Below are positions 20,714 to 32,037 of a stretch of DNA of 64,000 bases, one piece after another. Each line of letters begins with the position of its first letter. The stretch's first letter is position 1. Source of the stretch: Mycoplasma imitans ATCC 51306 (lineage in GTDB: Bacteria > Bacillota_I > Bacilli_A > Mycoplasmatales > Mycoplasmoidaceae); assembly GCF_000518305.1 (NCBI RefSeq), contig NZ_JADI01000004.1, forward strand, positions 1-64,000. The letters are read 5' to 3'. The notes below the pieces were generated by a model. The model saw nothing but the letters and a program-made list of their open reading frames with translations, had not been told where the DNA came from and made no database searches. The position numbers and the translations under genes were made by a program.

Positions 20714-22162
20714 ATGAAATCAGATATCTTAAAGTTTAATAGTCAATTACGCAAAAAAGAGATTACTCCTGATCAATTAGTTAAGGATTCACTTAAACTT
20801 ATTAATAAGTATCACTGAACTAATGCTTATTTATACGTTAATCAGGATCGTATAACTGAAAAGGCTGCCAAGTTTGATGGTGATCTTGTCAACAATTCTT
20901 TATTAGCTTACATTCCGTATAGTTTAAAAGACAATATTTCAACAAAAGATATTCCCACAACTGGTGGTTCAAAATTTCTTGAAAATTACATTCCTCCATA
21001 TGATGCAACCGTATACAAGATCTTAGAAAATCTAAATGCATTGATGGTTACTAAAGTTAATATGGATGAATTCGGTCTTGGTGGTACAGGATTGTATTCT
21101 GGATTTGGTTACACTCATCACCCGATTTCTAAGAAATATGCACCAGGCGGTTCGTCTTCTGGTAGCGCGATTAGTGTAGCTAACAACTCGGTTGTTTTTA
21201 GCGTGGGAACTGATACTGGTGATTCGGTTCGTCGACCAGCAAGTTTAGTTGGTGTGGTTGGATTTAAACCAACTTATGGATCTATTTCAAGATATGGTGT
21301 TTTTCCTTATGCACCATCATTGGATCACGTTGCTATCTTTACTAGAAATGTTACTGACGTAGCAATCGTGACAGATGCACTGAGTCAATTTGATCCAAAG
21401 GATTTCACCTCACAAAAACGCCCCAAGACATTATTAAACCACCTTTTAGAGCCAGATTTTCATAAGAGAAAAATTAGATTAGGTTATTACAAAAATTTAG
21501 AGCAATTTATGTATGAAGATATCTTAACCGCATGAAAAAAGGTTATTGATTTCTTGTACAAAACTAATAAGTTTGAAATCGTTGAACTTGAGTTTGATAT
21601 CGAATTATTAAAGGCTGTTTTACCAACATATCAGATGTTAAGTTTCCCTGAGGCTAATAGTTGCTATGCTAATCTAACCGGAATTCCTTTTGGTGAAAAA
21701 GTAGAAGGTGAAAATTACGAACAAAAAGTAATCAATGCTCGCACAAAATTATTAGGCAATCAGATTAAAAGAAGATTTACGATCGGGGCTTATATTACTT
21801 TAGCTGAAAACTACGAACCGTTATTTAAAAAAGCGCAAAAGGTGCGTAGATTGATCGTTGAACATTTCGAACAATCTAAGAAAAATGTAGATGTTGTATT
21901 TGGTTTAGGTGCAAGTAATTTTGCTGCTGAGATTGAAGATTTCAAACAAGGATTAGCTGATACAAATTTAATTGATAATTTTTTATCAATTGCTAATTTT
22001 GGAGGACACCCTTCAATCACGATTCCAATGATTAAAAACCGTGATAATTTAACTGTTGGTTTGAATTTAGTTTCAGATCAATTTAATGATGATCTAATCA
22101 TTAAAACAGCATATATTATTGAAACTGAATTAGATAAGAACGGAGGAAACATCAATGCATAA
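20714..22162 (+). CDS. gatA: Asp-tRNA(Asn)/Glu-tRNA(Gln) amidotransferase subunit A
   Basis: 482 residues. Amidase that releases ammonia from glutamine for tRNA-dependent amidation. The Ser-cisSer-Lys triad is visible: Lys72 in YSLKDNI, Ser148 in PGGSSSGSA, and Ser171 in [13 protein letters not shown]. In most amidases the segment reads GTDTGGS; here Gly is Asp. Two TGA codons are Trp. It begins 3 bases after gatC and its stop overlaps the gatB start by 8 bases. Confidence 0.95.
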
Positions 22163-23579
22163 TTTTGAACCAATAATTGGAATTGAAGTTCACGTTGCCA
22201 TAAACTCTAAAACCAAGATGTTTTCACCGTCTGCTAACTCACATACTGCAGACCCTAATATCAACGTCCACCCGATTGATTTAGGTTTACCTGGAACAAT
22301 GCCTGATCCCAACGCTTTTGTTGTTAAAAAAGCTTTAGTTTTAGCTAAAGCTTTAAATATGCAAAACGTTGATCACTACGTGCGTTTTGATCGTAAGAAT
22401 TACTTTTATCAAGACTTACCTAAAGGTTATCAAATTACGCAACAACACCACCCGATTGCTACTAACGGTTATGTCGATATCTCAAATAAGAGAATTCCAA
22501 TTCAACGTTTTCACATTGAAGAAGATACGGCTAAGCAACTTAATGATAATAACGAAATTTTATTAGATTACAACCGCTCTGGATCGCCATTAATTGAGAT
22601 CGTAACCGATCCTGTATTTAGCAGTGGTCAAGAGGTAAAAGAATACTTAACTAATCTAAGAAGAATCTTAATATTTAATGATATTAGTGACGCTAAATTA
22701 GAAGAAGGTTCAATGCGTGTTGATGTTAATGTTTCTATTCGTCCAACTGGAATAAGTACTTATGGTACCCGTGTAGAAATTAAAAATATTAACTCAATTA
22801 ATAACGTAGAAAAAGCGATTAATTATGAAATTAATCGCCAACAAGAAATGTTGTTATCAAACAAAAAATTAATTCAAGCAACAATGCGTTATGATGATCA
22901 ATTGAATGAGACTGTTTTCATGCGTGAAAAATCAAATGCAGTTGATTATCGTTATATGTTTGAACCAAACATTATTGGGATTAATCTAGATCAAAAATTT
23001 TTAAATGAAGTTGAAGAGATGCCAGTCTTTTACATTAAAGATCTGCAAGCAAAACTATTATCAGAAGGATTAGATCAGCAGTTTGTTGACCTATTGTTAG
23101 ATAATGCATTCTTGTATCAAAAACTTAATGAAATTAATGATAAGATTAACGATTTAAGCTTGGTAAGTAAATGATTATTAATCGAGTTCATTGGCCGTGT
23201 TAATAAATTGAAGTTACAACTAGAACTAATTAATACTCAATGATTTGATAGTTTAAGCGATCTATTAGTAATGGTTAAGAATGAAGACTTAAACCAAAAA
23301 CAAGCAAAAGTTGTTTTAGATGAAATTCTAAAAACAGATGAATCAGTTGCTCAGATCGTTGATCGTTTAAAGATGAAACAGATTAAAAACGAAAACGAGA
23401 TCATCGCATTATTAGAACCAATTGTGCTTGAAAACGTAGGTGTATTAAAAGATTACGATCAACGCAAAGAACGTGTTGAAAAATTACTAATTGGTTTATT
23501 GATGAAAAAAACCAATGGTCAGGCCAACCCAAATGTTAGTATCAAAGTATTAACCGACTTAATTCAAAAACACAGATAG
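22155..23579 (+). CDS. gatB: Asp-tRNA(Asn)/Glu-tRNA(Gln) amidotransferase subunit B
   Basis: 474 residues. Subunit that phosphorylates the tRNA-bound Glu or Asp and binds the tRNA. The N-terminus [21 protein letters not shown], then [27 protein letters not shown] and [16 protein letters not shown], are classic GatB. The C-terminal YqeY-like tail (about 350-474) is complete. ATG at 22155 has GGAGG upstream inside gatA. Completes the transamidation complex of the gatCAB operon. Confidence 0.96.
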
Positions 23580-23594
23580 ATTTTTATTAATTAA

Positions 23595-25328
23595 ATGAAT
23601 ACAACAGCATCTCAACCTACTCTTAATACGCAATCAATTTTGATTATTGTTTTAGTAATTATTGCTATGACTATAATCATCTTATATGCTGTTTATTTTG
23701 TGATCTTTATCAAGGTTAGAAAATCAATTAATAAGAACTACAAGTTTCGCGAAAAATATAACGCTTTATCCGCTAAAAATTACAATTTAACGATTCAAAG
23801 ATTGGCTAAGTTAGCTAATGATCGAACTGGTTTAAAACACGTTGTTGAATACGTTAATAAGTTTAATAATTATTATCGCGAGCAGATTAATTCAGTTTAT
23901 GAACCGATTAACGAGTTGTGTAACTTTGAATATCATTTTGATTTTAGGTATGTTAAACAAACTATGAAGCAGATTAACTTATACCTGGACAAAATCGAAA
24001 TGTTAGATCGTTCTTTTAATCAAATTAAGGGAGATATTTCAGGTTACAAGAATCATTCATCAGAGTTAATCGTTAATTTCAAAGAGTTGTTTGATAACTT
24101 AATTAAATTTTTAGAAAAATATATTATTCCAACTTTTGATAATGAAGAATTATTAAGAATGGTTAATAGTTTTTCTGATTGTTTATTTCATTTAGAAGAA
24201 TCTGCAACCAAGTTACTAAACAAACGGTTAATTTCAGTTATAGAACACTGATTAAAAAATTTACCAGCTCTAATTAAAATGGCCAAAACTTATTTCGTAC
24301 TAAATAAGTGAAGAGTTAGATTAAAATACTTTATTGAAGATATCTATTATTCGTTCAGTTTGTTAGTTCAAGATCCAAACTTTACTGAAGAAAAGAAACA
24401 AAGAATTCATACGATCGTTAAATATACGAATAAAGATTTGCAAAAAGTTCACCAACTATTAATGCAGCGCAACTTTAAGCAAGCACAGATGTTGTTAGCT
24501 GACAAGTTTAATCTAATCGCACCACTTAAAAGAGAATTGGAGTTAGAAACTAAATCTAAGAACACAATTGCAGTTATTTATCAAGCATTTAAATACTGGA
24601 TTGAACATTATTTAAAGAATTTCGAACAACTAAAAGAAACTTTAGGAATTTTTAACGTTAATTTTGAAAAAGATCATATGTTGTTAGAACAAATTCGTGA
24701 ACTAAGTTTTCGTTCTGATCAATTAAAACTGATGATAAATGAAATTAATGAAGAAAATCAGAAACGGCTAAGCCACAAAGATTTCTTAGTTTTAATTAGT
24801 AATATTACTAATAACGCGACAAAACTTAATGAAGGTTTAGAAATTCTGATTAAAACAATTCTTGAAAATATTGCGCAATATGAAAACTTCTTGTTTAATA
24901 CAAATAATTTGAAGTTGCAATTTGCAATGACCAAGAACTATTATCAAGCAAACGATTTAAAAAACGATAAGTTGTATAAATTAATTTCTGATAATGTTAG
25001 TCAATTAGTTGAATTGGAACAAAATCTCAATAAGAACTATAAAGAAAACATTATTAAATTCGATGCATTACATCAAAAGATGGAAAAGGGTTTTCTTGAA
25101 GTTTTAGAAACGGGCATTAAACAAGTTGCTTTAAAAGAACTGTGTGAGCACACTTTTATGTTCTTACACAAGTACATCTATGAATCTGATGAAATAAGAA
25201 ATTTTGTTTTTGATTTTAGAAAACGTTTATTTGAGAATGGTCTATATGAAGAGTGTTTGAATAACCAGATTATCTTGTTAAATAAAATGAAACAAGCGGC
25301 TAAACAAAATCAAATTGTGCTTTCTTAA
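23595..25328 (+). CDS. membrane-anchored coiled-coil protein, EzrA-like topology
   Basis: 577 residues in one frame with TGA as Trp. One membrane helix near the N-terminus (about 15-37, SILIIVLVIIAMTIIILYAVYF) and then ~530 residues of charged helix with heptad-like spacing. This layout is that of EzrA, the septation regulator of Firmicutes that acts on FtsZ, but no sequence signature allows a firm call. It starts 15 bases after gatB and precedes ruvA. A scaffold or division role is inference only. Confidence 0.65.
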
Positions 25329-25330
25329 AA

Positions 25331-25350
25331 TTTTTTACATATCTTGTACA
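25331..25350 (+). promoter_or_regulatory. conserved element upstream of ruvA
   Basis: TTTTTTACATATCTTGTACA, ending 10 bases before the ruvA ATG. It is 18/20 identical to the element at 58532-58551 before the comEC-like gene, and a related copy lies at 33886-33907. It is followed by GGAG and ATG. It may be a promoter or operator specific for recombination genes. Confidence 0.5.
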
Positions 25351-25360
25351 GGAGTAAGAT

Positions 25361-26038
25361 ATGATCACTTCTGTATATGCAAAAATAGAATACGTTACAA
25401 ATACAAAAATGTTATTTGTTGCCAATAACTGAGGTTATTGGGTAAATGTAAAACCTAATAGTGGTTTTAGTCGAACTGACAACAATGTTCTTGTTTTCTT
25501 ACATGAACTAACTTTTTTAGCTCAAAACAATTCAATTAATAAAGAAATTTATGCGTTTAAAAGTTTAAAAGAAAAAGAATGATTCAAAGCTTTATTAACC
25601 ATTAATGGAATAGGTCCCAAAACTGCTATGAATATAATGGCAAATAAGCAAGAAGAAGTTCTAACGCTAGTTAAAAATAACGATTTAAACGGATTGTTAA
25701 AGTTAGAAAACATTAATAAGAAGATTGCGACAATGTTATTAGCATCTGATATTGCAAGCAAACATTATCTGAAAAACCAGATTACAACTGATAAAGACGC
25801 AAGCGTAAACGATGATAATCAAAAAGATGATGATAGCAAAGATGGTAGTCCAGACGAAATATTATCAGAGATCGTTATTGAAGCCATTGATTGTTTAATC
25901 AATCTTGGTTACAAGCAAGAACAGATCAAAGACGCATTATCTGAAATTGATTTTAAAAATCAATCAATTAATGATTCGGCAGATCTTGTAGCTGTTGTAA
26001 TTAAACAAATAGGCTTAAGAACAAGTGAAATTAGCTAG
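25361..26038 (+). CDS. ruvA: Holliday junction DNA helicase subunit RuvA
   Basis: 225 residues. Tetramer that binds four-way junctions and loads RuvB. The N-terminal OB domain begins MITSVYAKIEYV; the helix-hairpin-helix LLTINGIGPKTAMNIM is around residue 88; the C-terminal domain (about 165-222) holds DCLINLGYKQEQIKDAL and would bind RuvB. The acidic linker (NDDNQKDDDSKDGSPD) is longer than usual. GGAG precedes the ATG, and the 3' end overlaps ruvB by 14 bases. Confidence 0.92.
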
Positions 26039-26945
26039 ACCCAACAATTTTGATGAATTTATTGGTAAGAATGAATTAAAACAAAAGTTACTAACTTTTA
26101 TTAACGCATCGATCAGTCAAAATAAAGCATTAGACCACGTTTTATTTTATGGACCACCAGGTGTTGGCAAAACATCGCTAGCTCAAATTATTGCAAATGA
26201 ATTAAGATCTAAGATAAAGATCTTACAAGCATCACAAATTCAAAAACCAGCAGATTTATTGAATGCTTTTTCTTTGTTATCAAAAAACGATGTCTTGTTT
26301 ATTGATGAAATCCATTCATTACCATCTACAATAATGGAATTATTATTTCCAATTATGGAAGATTACGTTGTTGATATTTTGATTGGTAAAGAATTCAATT
26401 CTAAATTTACTAGAATGAAATTACCGCCATTTACATTAATTGGTGCAACAACAATGTATGGACGCATCATCGATCCATTAGAAGAACGGTTTGGAATTTT
26501 GCTAAAACTTGATTACTATCAAAATGATGAAATCTTTGAGATTATTAAAGCAACCAATGCAAAAGATAATATCAAATTGACTCAAGATGAGATGCTAGAA
26601 ATTGCAGAACATTCTAAAGGTACACCCAGAAACGCTTTAAGAATTTATAAACGCGTTATGGATTTTAAGTTGTTTGATAAAAATATAACGATTCAATCGA
26701 TTCTAAATAAACTTAATATCCATAAGTTTGGTTTATCAAACTTGGATTTGGAATACCTTAAGTCATTTGAAAATAATCCAAAGCTATATCTTGGTTTAAA
26801 ATCACTTTCATTGATTAGTGGTATTGATAGTTTTACGATCGAATCTAAAATTGAACCGTATTTAATCAAAAGCAATTTGATCAAAAAAACTTCAAAAGGA
26901 AGACAAATAACATCTAAAACAATTGAACACTTTAAAGATAATTAG
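26025..26945 (+). CDS. ruvB: Holliday junction DNA helicase subunit RuvB
   Basis: 306 residues with a GTG start inside ruvA. AAA+ motor of branch migration. It begins directly at the conserved RPNNFDEFIGKNELKQKL. Walker A FYGPPGVGKTSLA (about 42-54), Walker B VLFIDEIHSLP, LIGATTMYGRI (sensor 1), and SKGTPRNALRI (sensor 2, Arg) are all present. The C-terminal winged-helix part is shortened, as in related mycoplasmas. Confidence 0.95.
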   Translation: MKLARPNNFDEFIGKNELKQKLLTFINASISQNKALDHVLFYGPPGVGKTSLAQIIANELRSKIKILQASQIQKPADLLNAFSLLSKNDVLFIDEIHSLPSTIMELLFPIMEDYVVDILIGKEFNSKFTRMKLPPFTLIGATTMYGRIIDPLEERFGILLKLDYYQNDEIFEIIKATNAKDNIKLTQDEMLEIAEHSKGTPRNALRIYKRVMDFKLFDKNITIQSILNKLNIHKFGLSNLDLEYLKSFENNPKLYLGLKSLSLISGIDSFTIESKIEPYLIKSNLIKKTSKGRQITSKTIEHFKDN

Positions 26946-26968
26946 ATTACTAATTGTCTTATTTTTTA
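26940..26968 (+). terminator. candidate terminator after ruvB
   Basis: AATTAG (26940-26945) and CTAATT (26950-26955) form a 6-base stem over ATTA, covering the ruvB stop. GTCTTATTTTTT follows. The stem is short and AT-only, so it is a weak call. Confidence 0.4.
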
Positions 26969-27006
26969 ATTATTTTAAAATATAGCAATATAGTTGTTCT
27001 AAGTAT

Positions 27007-28428
27007 ATGAATCAAAAGACGAACTCTGCACCAATCAAGAATAATAACCTGCAGCAAGTTATTAGGCCTTCGGTTAATTTAGCAAATAAGCAACCGGTAA
27101 GCCCAAATAACAACGTTTACCAAGCGCAGGCACAAATTGTTAGAAGTGATTCTAAAAAAGAAGGGACGCAAGTAGTTGCAAATCGTATGCAACCAAAACC
27201 TGGTCCAGTTTTAAATCAACCACGGCAACCTAATAATAAGGTTGCACCTAATTTAAACGGACCTAGACCGGTTTTAAGTCCTCAAAATAAAGCTGCTAAC
27301 CCAGCAGGAAATTTAGTTCCTAATAATTTAAACCGTAATTTAAATCCAAGACCGACACCTAATTTAAATAGTCAAGCACCAAATAATAAAGCAATTAATC
27401 CTAATCCTAATGGTGCTATTAATATCTTAAATAAGTTGAACACAAGTCCTAATCCTGGACAAACTCCTACTCAACAAGTTGCAAGTCAACAAGCTGCAGT
27501 TCAACCTAAACCTAATCCAAATAGTCAAGGATTAGGTCCTAAGCCTGCACCGACACCGAGACCTTCATTAAGAAATTTTGTTCCTGTTGACGAAACTAGT
27601 TCAGTGGATGAAGAAGAACAAAACGAAGCTCCAATAACATCACTTCTCGATTTTTCAAACAATCAACCCCAAGCTGTTACAACTGAACAATCTGTAGAAA
27701 CGGGACTAGCTCAGCATACTGCTAGAACAACTCAAGCTCAACCCACTGTTAGTGTCCAGCCTGAACAAACAGTAGAAGCAACACCTACTCAAAAAGTGGA
27801 GCCAACCAAAAAAGTTGCGGTTACCCATCCTAGTGGAATGACTCTTGAAGAGTTCATGCGCAAAAAACAAGCAACTAATTTAGTTATTGTAGATGAAGAA
27901 ACAATTCAAAAACAGCAAGAAGAAAAAGATGCTAAAGCTGTAACTGTTGCTCAACATCATCCTGTTCACGAAGAAGTAAGTCAAGAAGAAGAGCTTTCGG
28001 GTTTTGAAATTCAATACGAAATTTGAAGATTGAAAAAATTAAAAAAATTCGGTATTGGTTCAATTTTTATGGGAATATTTTCGTTAATACTTTCATTAGG
28101 AGTATTAGGGCTAGCGGTGTTGTTCAATCTTCAACACTTTGAAATATTGAATGTTGAAACAACATTAAAACTAAAACTTGATACATTTAATGCAATCTTT
28201 GTTGCAGCAATAATCGTTTATGTTGTTGTTAGTTCGATCTATCGATTTTTAGCGCTGGTTTGTGTTTTATCAAGTAACCAGATAGGCACCCATAAGAAGG
28301 TATACAGTTACGACTTCGATTCATTGAAAGCAACTTTATCATTTAGTGTGTTTTTTGAAATTGCTAGCTTAGTATCTTACCCAGTATTACTTTCTAAGAT
28401 TTCAAAAGCAATTAAATTACTTCAATAA
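27007..28428 (+). CDS. Pro/Asn/Gln-rich protein with C-terminal membrane domain
   Basis: 473 residues in one frame; the TGA at 28024-28026 is Trp. The first ~340 residues are low-complexity, rich in Pro, Asn, Gln and Thr (NLNPRPTPNLN and similar), becoming acidic and Gln/Val-rich later. No signal peptide is present. Residues about 350-473 hold two or three membrane spans (IGSIFMGIFSLILSLGVLGLAVLF; IFVAAIIVYVVVS). Proline-rich cytoplasmic domains are common in terminal-organelle proteins of this group, so a cytoskeletal or attachment role is possible but unproven. Confidence 0.7.
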
Positions 28429-28440
28429 GCAAAGCAAAAT

Positions 28441-28476
28441 AGAATATTAGGTTAATACAATCTGATATTCTTTTTT
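28441..28476 (+). terminator. rho-independent terminator
   Basis: AGAATATTAG (28441-28450) pairs with CTGATATTCT (28462-28471) with a single G-T wobble, and TTTTTT follows. It closes the Pro-rich membrane protein gene before the Nudix gene. Confidence 0.75.
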
Positions 28477-28546
28477 GATTATTGATATGTAATAATTTTC
28501 AAACACAATTTGATCATTTAATCTAAAGGGATATGAATTAAAAATA

Positions 28547-29095
28547 ATGAAAAATAAATTACTTTACAAAACTACATATTTAAGTTTGTATGAAACACCA
28601 AAAGGTTTTGTTTATGCACAAAGACAATCGATTAATAGCATTGCATCATTATGTTTTAAATATGTTGGTGATGAAGTATTTTATTTAGTTCATTACCAAC
28701 CAATGCCTGAAATTGCGATCAAAACTAAATGAGACGATCTTTATCCTTGTCCGATAACAGGATCAATCGATCCAAACGAATCTGCTTTAGAAGCAGCGGT
28801 TCGAGAAACGCAAGAAGAAGGTGGGATTAAAGTAGATTTAAATAAATTTTATGATCAAGTTGATTATGTTGCTTCTACACAAATGAATGAAATTGTTCAT
28901 TGTTTTGTCTTTGATGTTACAGGGATAGAACAACACGAACCATCAACTGATGGTTCAATTTTTGAACAAGTGGCTAAAAACAAATGGCATTCTCAAAAAG
29001 AATTGGAAGCAATATTGTTTAATAAAAAACAAATTTATTTATCTAGTTTATTAAACGCTTACTTATTAATTCAAAAACATCTGAAACAAAAATAA
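28547..29095 (+). CDS. Nudix hydrolase, ADP-ribose pyrophosphatase-like
   Basis: 182 residues. The Nudix box fits GX5EX7REXXEEXG: it starts at Gly72 in GSIDPNESALEAAVRETQEE and holds the metal-binding REtqEEgG. Upstream residues SLYETPKGFVYAQRQSINS resemble ADP-ribose pyrophosphatases. It would cleave a nucleoside diphosphate linked to another group; the exact substrate is uncertain. One TGA is Trp. It ends one base before dnaX begins. Confidence 0.88.
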
Positions 29096-29096
29096 T

Positions 29097-30953
29097 ATGG
29101 TTAACTTTTATCAAAAATATAGACCCAATAACTTATCAAGTATCATTGGTCAATCTCATATTACTAACATCTTATTAAAAGCTAGTGCTAATGATCAATT
29201 AGCTAACGCTTATATTTTCCAGGGTTCAAGAGGAATTGGTAAAACATCAATTTCTAAGATTTTAGCTAAAGCTTATAATTGCTTAAATAAGAAAAATGGC
29301 GATATTTGCAACAAATGTTCAGCTTGTGAATTAATTAATGAAAATAAGTCGCAAGATGTTTATGAATTAGATGCTGCTACTAACAACGGTGTGGATGAAA
29401 TTAGAAAAATCATCGATGTAATTAATTACGCACCAATGAACTTAACTAAAAAAGTTTACATTCTTGATGAAGCACACATGTTAAGTAACGGTGCATGAAA
29501 CGCACTATTAAAAACGTTAGAAGAACCACCTAAACACGTTGTGTTTATTTTTGCTACGACCGAATTTCACAAGATTCCATTGACGGTTGTTTCAAGATGT
29601 CAGAGCTTTAATTTTAAAAAACTTGATAAGAACGACATTGTTGACGTTTTAAAGAATGTTATTGATCAAGAAAGGATCAAGATTGAAGAAGATGCAATTA
29701 TCAAAATCGCTGGTCTGGCTTCTGGCTCTGCGCGTGATTCATTAAGTATTTTGCAACAACTAGCTTATGAAAAAAATAAGAAGATAACTGTTGAAAAGAT
29801 CAATGAAACATTCGGTTTAATTAATTTAGAAATCAAACTGAAGTTTTTGGAATTAATTAATGAAAATAGTCTTGAAAAAATTATTAACCTTTTAAACGAA
29901 ATTGAAATTAAAGGAATTAATTTTGTTTTATTTATTCAAGACTTATTAGCAATTTTGATCGATATTTTGGTTTATAAAAAAACCAAAAACATTAATCTAT
30001 TAAAAACTTTAGATGATAAGCAAATTCAAGCGATTAGTATAAAAAATATTAATCTTTTAATTTTATCTGAAAAGATTAATCAGTTATTATCAACTAAAGT
30101 TTCTCACACAAACATAAAAGAAAGTTTGTTGTTAGCAGTTTTTGATTATTTAGAAAAAAACAGTTTAAATCATCAACAAGAAGAACATTTTGCTCTTACT
30201 AAAAAGGTTAGCCAAGAAGAAATTAAGCCTAATATGTTAATGGATAGTGCTGTTGGTGTTAAACCAAAAATTACACAACAACAAATTAATGATCAAATTA
30301 AACCGATTAAAGAAAACAATAAGAATGCAATAAAAGAAGAAGATTTAACAGAAAAAGAAGAAGTTGTTCAGATAAAAAAAGTTAAAAAAACTAAAAGCAA
30401 ACCTGTTGATCAAACAAAAGAATCTAATGCAACTAATGATGATGCACTTGTTGTTGATTTAGATAGCCAGAAGATTAATGATTATTTAATGGCGATTACA
30501 TATAACGTTGTTAAAAATAAAAATTTAATAAATAAGAAATTACAAGATCATTTTTTAAAAGCTCAAGAAAAGTTTAAAAAAGGTGACAACAAAGAAGATT
30601 CATTCTATGAGAATGTTGATTTATATTTAACAGGGTCTAAAGTATTTTTTGCTACTGATAAAGCAGCAATAATTATTCTTGATGATGAAAACATTGCTGA
30701 ACTTATTAACAATCAAAGTTACAACAACAGTAAAGTTCATACCATCAATCATATTTTTGATAAGGAAATATATGTGTTTGCAGTAACTGAAGCAATTATG
30801 AAACCAATCTTCAAACAAACACAGAAAACAAAAGATTTAAATATAATAAACTATTATAATGATTTGTATCAGTCGCTTGATGTTGAAAAACTAAGAACAA
30901 TTAAAAAACAAAAAACACAAGCCGAAATCTTAAGTGAGTTATTAGATAAGTAA
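29097..30953 (+). CDS. dnaX: DNA polymerase III subunits gamma and tau
   Basis: 618 residues. Clamp-loader ATPase. The N-terminus YQKYRPNNLSSIIGQSHI, Walker A GSRGIGKTS (43-51), a four-Cys zinc module (Cys62, 71, 74, 77), ILDEAHML, and LEEPPKHVVFIFATTEFHKIP (sensor) are all typical. The last ~220 residues are Lys/Glu-rich and divergent, the tau-like region that would bind polymerase or DnaB. One TGA is Trp (NGAWNALLK). The ybaB-recR pair follows, as in many Firmicutes. Confidence 0.96.
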
Positions 30954-30983
30954 TCATTTATTTATTAAAAAATAAGGATAATT

Positions 30984-31286
30984 ATGAATTTTCAAAATTT
31001 AGCTAATCAAATGAAAAAGATGCAACGCGAAATGGAAAAAAAGCTTGCAGAATTTGAAGAAAAAGAATATCAATACGACTATAAAAAGTTAGTTAACACA
31101 ACCATTAAAGGCAATCTTAAAATTATTAAAATTGAGATTAATAAAGATTTAATTGACCCAGAAGATCCAGACACTTTGCAAGATATGGTAAGTGAAGCAA
31201 TTAATGAAGCGATTGCTGATGTTGAAAAGAAAAGAGATGAGATCTCTAACTCAATCACCCCACCAATTAAATTCCCTGGATTTTAG
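30984..31286 (+). CDS. YbaB/EbfC-family nucleoid-associated protein
   Basis: 100 residues, the family's usual length. [30 protein letters not shown] is the charged N-terminal helix; [22 protein letters not shown] is the C-terminal helix. Members are dimers that bind DNA. The location between dnaX and recR is the classical context. AAGGA lies before the ATG. Confidence 0.9.
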   Translation: MNFQNLANQMKKMQREMEKKLAEFEEKEYQYDYKKLVNTTIKGNLKIIKIEINKDLIDPEDPDTLQDMVSEAINEAIADVEKKRDEISNSITPPIKFPGF

Positions 31287-31291
31287 TAATT

Positions 31292-31909
31292 ATGGTATCA
31301 GATGTAGATCTGAATGAGTTTAACAATTTAGTAGAACAGATTAGTGATTTACCAAGCGTTAGCAAAAAACAAGCTAAAAAGATAACGCAATACTTAATGA
31401 CAAAATCAGATCGTTACGTTTATGATCTAATTGATGTTTTAAAACGTGCTAAGTTATCAATTAAGATTTGTGAAATGTGTCAAGGTTGATCTAATCGTTC
31501 GATATGTCGAATTTGTTCAGATGATTCAAGAAATAATGACGAATTGTGTATCGTCAGTTTTTTTGATGACTTAAATGTGATTGAAGAGTCTCAAGTATAT
31601 CATGGCAAGTACTTTATTCTTAATCATGAAATTTCTAAAAAGAATAAAAAAATAATTGATGAAATTAATTTTGATTTGTTATTAGATTTGATTAAGAAAC
31701 ATAAAATTCAAAAAGTGATAATAGCAACTAACTTCACTCAAGACGGTCAAACAACCGCAAATTATTTACAGCTTTTATTAGCTGATTATGATCTTAAAAT
31801 ATATCGTTTAGGAATGGGATTACCATACAATTCTTCAATCGATTATGCCGACTCATTCAGCCTAAAAGGGGCTTTTGAAAATAAACAATTAATAAAAGAT
31901 AAAAAGTAA
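31292..31909 (+). CDS. recR: recombination protein RecR
   Basis: 205 residues. RecR forms a DNA clamp and works with RecO. The N-terminal HhH (ISDLPSVSKKQAKKITQYLM) is followed by a four-Cys zinc finger (ICEMCQGW...RICRIC) and a Toprim domain (LCIVSFFDDLNVIEES, then VIIATNFTQDGQTTANYL). RLGMGLPYNSSIDYADSFSLKGAFENK is the C-terminal family motif. One TGA is Trp. Located 5 bases after ybaB. Confidence 0.93.
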
Positions 31910-31932
31910 TTGATCAATATTTTATCTTCACA

Positions 31933-31961
31933 TTGTATTTTTTTATTAATAACGATAATAT
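31933..31961 (+). promoter_or_regulatory. candidate promoter for the BMP lipoprotein
   Basis: TTGTAT (31933-31938), 17 bases, then TAATAT (31956-31961), between recR and the lipoprotein. Further AT-rich -10-like hexamers (GATAAT at 31966) make the exact choice unsure. Confidence 0.35.
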
Positions 31962-32037
31962 ATTTGATAATATAAGAGGTAATCAAATAAGTTTTATGCT
32001 TATTGGATTAAGCTTAATTTATAAGGTAGTAAAATTT

